In this document: one piece after another, positions 4,477-8,556 of the stretch | Numbering within the stretch: position 1 is the first letter of the stretch | Layout: each line of letters opens with the position of its first letter | Source of the DNA: an uncultured Methanosarcinales archaeon | GTDB lineage: Archaea; Halobacteriota; Methanosarcinia; Methanotrichales; Methanotrichaceae | Length of the DNA: 8,556 bases | Reading direction: 5' to 3' | Assembly (NCBI GenBank): GCA_937864385.1 | Contig: CALMJN010000012.1 | Span: 1-8,556, forward strand | Notes under the pieces: generated by a model | What the model saw: the letters and a program-made list of their open reading frames with translations, nothing else | What the model was told of the DNA's origin: nothing | Databases searched by the model: none | Position numbers and translations under genes: made by a program

Positions 4477-5800
4477 AAAACTGATTGATATATCTCTCTA
4501 CCTCCCAGGGATGGACGAAGGTGTTATAGGCCTCCCATTCCAGGAGTCCCAGGCGCATGATATTCTCATAGACATGCTCGCCCAGAGCCTCGCGTATGAC
4601 CTTGTCCGCCTCCAGGCAGTCCAGAGCCTCCTTGAGATTGGCGGGCAGGGTGGCGATGCCCATGGCCTTTCTCTCACCGGGACTGAGGTGATAGACGTTG
4701 AGGTCTACGGGATCTCCCGGATCTATGCCCCTCTGGATTCCGTCCAGGCCAGCAGCCAGTATCGCAGTGAAGGCCAGGTAGGGATTGCAGGATGGATCGG
4801 GAGAGCGGAACTCTATACGGGTGGACAGCCCCCTTCCGGCAGGAATGCGTATGAGAGAGGAGCGGTTGGGCCCGGACCAGGTGATGTAGACCGGGGCCTC
4901 AAATCCGGAGACCAGCCGCTTATAGGAGTTGATGAGGGGATTGGCTATGGCGGTTATGGCCGGAGCATGCTCGATCAGTCCGCCCACGAAGAACCTGGCC
5001 AGGTCGCTGATTCCCCATTTGGTCTCCGGATCGAAGAATGCGTTCTCCGAGCCCCGGAAGAGGGAGATATTGGCATGCATTCCCGTGCCCGCTGCGCCAT
5101 AGATGGGCTTGGGCATGAAGGTGGCCCGCAGACCATTCTGCATGGCTATGGTCTTGGTCACATACTTGAATGTCACCACCTTATCTGCATTCTTCAGGGC
5201 GTCGTCATAAACGAAGTCTATCTCATGCTGGCCTTTTGCCACCTCGTGATGGGAGGCCTCGATGGTGAAGCCCATCTGGATGAGGGCCCGGATGATCTCG
5301 CGACGGACCCCCTCCGCCAGGTCCACCGGACCCAGGTCGAAGTAGCCGCCGAAGTCATGGGGGACCGTGGCCGAGCCACCGTTCTGTTTCTCGAATAAGA
5401 AGAACTCCAGTTCGGGACCTACATTCATCTTGAAGCCCATCTCCCTGGCCCGTTCCAGCTGGCGGCGCAGGACATGGCGGGGGTCTCCCGGGAAGGGCTT
5501 GCCGTTGGGCAGGTGTACATCGCAGATCACCCTGGCTTCATTGGAGCCGTCCTTGTTGCTCCAGGGAAGGGGACTGAATGTGGAAAGGTCCGGTTGCAGG
5601 ACCATATCCGACTCCTGAATCCTGGCAAAACCCTCTATGGATGAGCCGTCAAAGGATATGCCGCTCTTGAGGGCTTTTCCGATCTGGGTGGTGGGAATGG
5701 CCACGTTTTTTACTATGCCTGAAATATCCGTGAATTGCAGCCGGAGGAACTCTATATTCTTCTCCTTGATCATTTCAAGGACCTGCTCCTGTGAGTACAT
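4475..5800 (-). CDS. glnA: Glutamine synthetase, type I-alpha
   Basis: This enzyme makes glutamine from glutamate, ammonia and ATP, the entry point of low-level ammonia assimilation; it acts as a cytoplasmic dodecamer. The 441 residues show the family motifs in order: FDGSSIEGF at 50-58 with Asp51, metal ligands Glu130 and Glu132 (GPELEFFLF), Glu186 and Glu193 (HHEVAKGQHEIDF), His242 (GTGMHANISLF), Arg295 (NSYKRL), flap Glu301, Arg313 (GPNRSSLIRIP), and Glu330/Arg332 (EFRSPDPSCNP). Length and the lack of a typical adenylylation segment place it in the I-alpha class. Arg60 aligns with the Bacillus Arg62 needed for feedback inhibition. Methanogen I-alpha enzymes are known to be activated by 2-oxoglutarate; that is family knowledge, not shown here. 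The start is ATG 5798-5800, with AGGAGATGG at 5808-5816 upstream; a TTG at 5830 is a poorer choice. It is divergent from purD. Confidence 0.97.
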   Translation of the reverse strand: MYSQEQVLEMIKEKNIEFLRLQFTDISGIVKNVAIPTTQIGKALKSGISFDGSSIEGFARIQESDMVLQPDLSTFSPLPWSNKDGSNEARVICDVHLPNGKPFPGDPRHVLRRQLERAREMGFKMNVGPELEFFLFEKQNGGSATVPHDFGGYFDLGPVDLAEGVRREIIRALIQMGFTIEASHHEVAKGQHEIDFVYDDALKNADKVVTFKYVTKTIAMQNGLRATFMPKPIYGAAGTGMHANISLFRGSENAFFDPETKWGISDLARFFVGGLIEHAPAITAIANPLINSYKRLVSGFEAPVYITWSGPNRSSLIRIPAGRGLSTRIEFRSPDPSCNPYLAFTAILAAGLDGIQRGIDPGDPVDLNVYHLSPGERKAMGIATLPANLKEALDCLEADKVIREALGEHVYENIMRLGLLEWEAYNTFVHPWEVERYINQF

Positions 5801-5807
5801 GACAATA

Positions 5808-5816
5808 CCATCTCCT
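5808..5816 (-). promoter_or_regulatory. Shine-Dalgarno of glnA
   Basis: AGGAGATGG on the minus strand resembles AGGAGGTGA with one change. It lies seven bases before the ATG, or eleven when counted from the GGAG core, so the spacing is a little long. It supports the start at 5800. Confidence 0.5.
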
Positions 5817-5889
5817 GGGCGGGACAGCAAAACAATCCTGACCCGTGCGCCGGGGCGCGAATCGCAATGCGAACTGGCTGGACCTGCGC

Positions 5890-5900
5890 TTTTAAATAGC
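5890..5900 (-). promoter_or_regulatory. TATA box of glnA
   Basis: The minus strand reads GCTATTTAAAA, a strong archaeal TATA element. It predicts a transcript start near 5868 and a leader of about 65-70 nt. That leader contains GC-rich inverted repeats (GCGCC/GGCGC around 5847-5858 and CGCATTGCG at 5863-5871). Confidence 0.65.
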
Positions 5901-5913
5901 TAACCGATGGGGA

Positions 5914-5927
5914 GGAATGATCATGCC
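5914..5927. promoter_or_regulatory. Imperfect 14-bp palindrome upstream of glnA TATA (candidate operator)
   Basis: GGAATGATCATGCC has arms GGAATGA and TCATGCC that match as an inverted repeat at six of seven positions. It sits 14 bp upstream of the glnA TATA box. The form GGAA-N6-TGCC is one base from the GGAA-N6-TTCC operator of the nitrogen repressor NrpR known in Methanococcus. Whether NrpR or another factor binds is inference. Confidence 0.35.
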
Positions 5928-5960
5928 GGCCAGCCAAGCATTGCCATCCAAACATTTCCA

Positions 5961-5990
5961 GGCAATGCCGGGCAATGCGGGGCAATTATG
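5961..5990. repeat. Three 10-bp direct repeats GGCAATGCCG-like between glnA and purD
   Basis: The units are GGCAATGCCG, GGCAATGCGG and GGCAATTATG, exactly 10 bp apart, so they face the same side of the helix. An inverted copy GCATTGCC occurs at 5938-5945, and GCAATGC also occurs at 5864-5870 in the glnA leader. The third unit abuts the likely purD TATA box. Confidence 0.7.
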
Positions 5991-5999
5991 CTTATTTAG
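5991..5999 (+). promoter_or_regulatory. Probable TATA box of purD
   Basis: CTTATTTAG lies about 42 bases before the purD TTG start. Transcription is predicted near 6020, giving a short leader of about 15-18 nt containing ATAGGGAT and no strong Shine-Dalgarno. Confidence 0.45.
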
Positions 6000-6036
6000 G
6001 GTTAGGCTGTTGATAGGGATTCGGATAGGGATTTGA

Positions 6037-7464
6037 TTGTCCGGCAAGAGAGTCTTTGTGGTGGATGCGGGGGGCAGGGGAAACGCCATAGCCCATGCCT
6101 TCGCCAGAAGCGGCGCTGTGGAGAAGGTGTTCGTCTCTCCCGGCAATGCGGGCAGCGAGATGATGGACAAATGCCGCCTGGCCCAGGTGGAGGGCAGGCC
6201 ACCTAAAAGCATTCCCGAGCTGCTGGCATTCGCCAAGGCAAATGAGATCGACCTGACCTTCGTGGGGCCGGAGGGCTATCTCTCCGAGGGCATAGTCAAT
6301 ATCTTCCAGGAAGCAGGGCAGAGGATCCTGGGGCCCAGGAAGGAGGCGGCGGTTCTGGAGAACAGCAAGTGCACCACCAAGGATCTTCTGAAGAGCATTG
6401 GTGTGCCCGTGCCGCCCTGCAGCAACTTCGAGGACCCTGCCCTGGCAAAGGAATACGTCAAGGCCTTCTGCGCCGATAATCCCGGCCAGGGGCTGGTGGT
6501 GAAGGCGGATGGCCTGGCGGCGGGAAAGGGCTCCATAGTCTGCGCCGGAGAAGAGGAGGCCCTGTCCACCATAGAGAGGATCATGGAGAGCCCCAAGCTC
6601 TTCGGGGCGGCGGGAGATAGAATTGAGATAGAAAAGAGGCTGGAGGGGCGGGAGCTGATGTTTTTTGCTCTCAGCGACGGCAGGAGCGTCCTGCCCCTGG
6701 AGTCGGCTCTGGACTACAAGCAGGCCTTCTCGGCGGAGGAGGCGGTGGCGGTGCGGCTCTTCAATAAGCTCTCCGGCAATCCCAACCTAAACCACAATCC
6801 CAACACAGGGGGGATGGGAGGCTTCTCGCCTCACCCCTGGCTCGACCAGGAGCTGAAAGAGAAGATCATGAAAAAGATCGCCATTCCCACCGTGCGCGGA
6901 TTTAGGGAGGCCACCGGGCACAGCTACGTCGGTGTGATCTATTTCGGCTTGATGATATCTGAGGAGAGGGAGCCGTCGGTGCTGGAGATCAATGTGAGGC
7001 TGGGCGACCCCGAGGCCCAGGTGATTCTCCCCCGGCTGGAGACCGACTTCTTCCAACTCTCGGAAGCCCTGCTGGACGGGGATCTGGGCAGCCAAACGCT
7101 GAGCTGGTCGAAGGACTACTGTCTGGGGATCTGCGCCATATCCGGCAGAGCAATCAAGCCTTTGACCTCCGGCTCCGCCGGAGGCGGGGAGCGGCCAGGC
7201 TATCCCGGGGAGCATTACACCAATATGCCCATATCCGGCCTGGAGAAGGTGGACCGGGAGGTTTTCGTCTACCACAACGGCACCGCCTTCGGCCAGGACG
7301 CCTCTGGAAAGAGGCGGCTTTTCACCACCGGCGGGCGGGTTCTCACACTGGTAGGCCGCGGCGAGAGCCTGGCCCAGGCCAGGGCCAAAGCCTATGACAA
7401 CATCAAAAGGATCAGGTTTAACGGCATGCGCTACAGGAAGGACATCGGAGCGGGGTACGTCTAG
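6037..7464 (+). CDS. purD: Phosphoribosylamine-glycine ligase (GAR synthetase), archaeal-type
   Basis: This ATP-grasp enzyme joins glycine to 5-phosphoribosylamine, the second step of purine synthesis. The 475 residues show the PurD order: an N-terminal Rossmann-like domain (VFVVDAGGRGNAIAHAF, then SPGNAGS at 34-40), VGPE near 76, ATP-grasp motif VKADGLAAGKG (155-165), ALSDG (211-215), NTGGMGGFSP (256-265), and the metal and nucleotide site EINVRLGDPEAQ (317-328). Compared with bacterial PurD (about 430 residues), the usual GGREHA is replaced by GGRGNAIAHA, DHK is DYK, and the segment between DYK (226-228) and NTGGMG (256) is about 16-18 residues longer. I recall a similar form in Archaeoglobus, so this is probably a euryarchaeal subgroup. 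The start is TTG 6037: an in-frame TGA at 6034-6036 touches it, and any later start would break the first beta-strand. kae1 follows after one base. Confidence 0.93.
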   Translation: MSGKRVFVVDAGGRGNAIAHAFARSGAVEKVFVSPGNAGSEMMDKCRLAQVEGRPPKSIPELLAFAKANEIDLTFVGPEGYLSEGIVNIFQEAGQRILGPRKEAAVLENSKCTTKDLLKSIGVPVPPCSNFEDPALAKEYVKAFCADNPGQGLVVKADGLAAGKGSIVCAGEEEALSTIERIMESPKLFGAAGDRIEIEKRLEGRELMFFALSDGRSVLPLESALDYKQAFSAEEAVAVRLFNKLSGNPNLNHNPNTGGMGGFSPHPWLDQELKEKIMKKIAIPTVRGFREATGHSYVGVIYFGLMISEEREPSVLEINVRLGDPEAQVILPRLETDFFQLSEALLDGDLGSQTLSWSKDYCLGICAISGRAIKPLTSGSAGGGERPGYPGEHYTNMPISGLEKVDREVFVYHNGTAFGQDASGKRRLFTTGGRVLTLVGRGESLAQARAKAYDNIKRIRFNGMRYRKDIGAGYV

Positions 7465-7465
7465 G

Positions 7466-8440
7466 ATGATTGTCTTCGGACTGGAGGGGACAGCCTGGAA
7501 CCTCTCTGCAGCTCTGGTCGACGAGAGTGGCGTGATCTACGAGAAGGCGGCCACCTACACCCCGGCCAAAGGCGGCATCCACCCCCGCGAGGCGGCCCAG
7601 CATCATGCCGAGCACATGCCGAAAGTTGTGGGTGATGTGATCGGCTTCGCCCGGAAGGAGGGGCTGAAGATGGACGGGATTGCCTTTTCCCAGGGGCCGG
7701 GACTGGGGCCGTGCCTCCGGACGGTGGCCACGGCGGCGCGGGCCCTCTCGCTGCGCTACGAGCTGCCGCTTGTAGGCGTCAACCACTGCGTGGCCCACAT
7801 CGAGGTGGGAAAGTGGCAGTCCGGGGCGAGCGACCCGGCGGTGATCTATGTCAGCGGGGCCAACTCCCAGGTATTGGCTCTGCGCCAGGGGCGATATCGC
7901 ATATTCGGGGAGACGCTGGATATCAGCGTGGGAAACGCCATCGACAAGTTCGCCCGCTCCGTGGGGCTGCCGCATCCGGGCGGGCCCAAGGTTGAGGAGC
8001 TGGCGCGAGGCGCCAAAGAGTACATCCCCCTGCCCTACACGGTGAAGGGGATGGACCTCTCCTTCTCCGGCCTTTCCACCGCCGCCACCGAGGCGGCTAA
8101 GAAGCACGACCTGGCTGATGTCTGCTACAGCCTGCAGGAGACGGCCTTCGCCATGCTGGTGGAGGTCACAGAGCGGGCCATGGCCCATGCGGAGAAGACA
8201 GAAGCCATGCTCGTGGGGGGCGTGGGCGCCAACAAGCGGCTGGGGGAGATGCTGAACATCATGTGCCAGGAGAGGGGGGCGAGGTTTTTCCTCCCGGCGA
8301 GAAAGTTCATGGGGGACAACGGCTCCATGATCGCCTATACCGGGCTGTTAATGATGAAGAGCGGGGTCGTGACGGGCCTGGCGGAGTCCAAGGTGAGGCC
8401 GGGGTACCGGACGGATGATGTGCCGGTGACGTGGTGGTAG
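7466..8440 (+). CDS. kae1: tRNA N6-threonylcarbamoyladenosine synthase subunit Kae1 (KEOPS)
   Basis: Kae1 is the catalytic subunit of KEOPS, which transfers threonylcarbamoyl to A37 of tRNAs that read ANN codons. The 324 residues are the usual archaeal stand-alone length. Metal ligands are visible: His107 and His111 in VNHCVAHIE, Tyr128 in IYVSGANSQ and Asp284 in FMGDNGSMIA. The ASKHA fold is further shown by FGLEGTAWN at the start, AFSQGPGLGPCLR (73-85), GNAIDKFARSVGLPHPGGP (156-174), LSFSGLST (198-205) and LVGGVGAN (249-256). The ATG at 7466 lies one base past the purD stop; GGGGT at 7452-7456 may serve as Shine-Dalgarno inside the end of purD, so the two are probably co-transcribed and translationally coupled. 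The protein ends VPVTWW with no Bud32 kinase domain, unlike the fused Methanocaldococcus protein, and no bud32 gene follows in the window. Confidence 0.97.
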   Translation: MIVFGLEGTAWNLSAALVDESGVIYEKAATYTPAKGGIHPREAAQHHAEHMPKVVGDVIGFARKEGLKMDGIAFSQGPGLGPCLRTVATAARALSLRYELPLVGVNHCVAHIEVGKWQSGASDPAVIYVSGANSQVLALRQGRYRIFGETLDISVGNAIDKFARSVGLPHPGGPKVEELARGAKEYIPLPYTVKGMDLSFSGLSTAATEAAKKHDLADVCYSLQETAFAMLVEVTERAMAHAEKTEAMLVGGVGANKRLGEMLNIMCQERGARFFLPARKFMGDNGSMIAYTGLLMMKSGVVTGLAESKVRPGYRTDDVPVTWW

Positions 8441-8556
8441 AGGAACTCTAATTTCAATGCTATGACGAAATAATTTTGAGCTTAGACTTTATATTAGCGA
8501 TTTGTCACTGTATAAATATATAAATTATATAACATCTACTGGGCAATTAGTCTTTA
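8441..8556. other. AT-rich tail after kae1, promoter-like
   Basis: Base composition changes sharply from the GC-rich coding DNA to strongly AT-rich. A 22-bp block at 8511-8532, built of TATAAATATATA and TTATATAA, would make a good TATA box for a plus-strand gene starting beyond the window. AATAATTTTG (8469-8478) might serve as a weak terminator for kae1. No open reading frame is supported here. Confidence 0.5.

Noticed and set aside
4511..5398. 295-codon plus-strand frame opposite glnA
   Set aside because: It is the reverse strand of a highly conserved gene, with no recognisable domain and no promoter or Shine-Dalgarno.
5965..6036. 23-codon upstream frame starting ATG-CCG-GGC-AAT, ending in TGA right before the purD TTG and in the same frame
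   Set aside because: It looked like a leader peptide or an N-terminal extension broken by a stop. The likely purD TATA box lies inside it, so the normal transcript would lack its ATG, and PurD needs no extension. Its PGNAG also occurs in purD (SPGNAGS), most likely by chance.
7418..8188. 256-codon minus-strand frame opposite purD/kae1
   Set aside because: It lies antisense to conserved kae1 sequence in GC-rich DNA, where stops are rare; the translation shows no family features.
8511..8532. AT-rich block as a replication origin or mobile-element edge
   Set aside because: No origin-box repeats, orc1/cdc6 gene, terminal inverted repeat or target duplication is visible. A promoter for the next gene is the simpler reading.

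Overview
The window looks like a stretch of chromosome from a methanogenic euryarchaeon, most likely of the Methanotrichaceae (Methanothrix/Methanosaeta group). The basis is the gene content: archaeal Taw1, stand-alone Kae1, type I-alpha glutamine synthetase, an archaeal PurD and an Rcp/CheY-type orphan receiver. Other archaeal signs are TATA-box promoters, tRNA genes without an encoded CCA, and a tRNA-Trp gene split by an intron with a bulge-helix-bulge and box C/D motifs. The family assignment is inference; the archaeal assignment is strong.

Layout from left to right. (1) Positions 1-995, minus strand: a secreted, phenylalanine-centred pentapeptide-repeat protein that runs off the left edge. 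(2) Positions 1101-2045, plus: Taw1, a radical-SAM enzyme of wyosine synthesis, divergent from gene 1. (3) Positions 2163-2555, plus: a single-domain response regulator whose end overlaps (4) endonuclease IV (2541-3395, minus). (5) Positions 3622-3948, minus: a small protein of unknown function. (6) Positions 3997-4285, minus: a tRNA-Lys(CTT)/tRNA-Trp(CCA) unit behind one TATA box. The tRNA-Trp carries a 130-nt intron that reads as a dual-guide box C/D RNA for positions 34 and 39 of its own tRNA. (7) Positions 4475-5800, minus: glutamine synthetase with a hairpin/T-tract terminator. (8) Positions 5801-6036: a divergent control region holding an imperfect palindrome and 10-bp-phased repeats. 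(9) Positions 6037-8440, plus: purD and kae1, one base apart. (10) Positions 8441-8556: an AT-rich tail with a promoter-like TATA tract.

The genes are mostly housekeeping. Two themes recur. One is modification of the tRNA anticodon loop: Taw1 acts on G37 of tRNA-Phe, Kae1 makes t6A37, and the intron guides act on 34 and 39 of tRNA-Trp. The other is nitrogen assimilation: glnA and purD diverge from a shared control region, and PurD feeds the purine pathway, whose later steps use glutamine. I see no defence island, CRISPR array, insertion sequence or prophage. I do not see a wholly new system. The parts most worth following up are the tRNA-Trp intron, with its changed target base and extra hairpins, and the glnA/purD control region.
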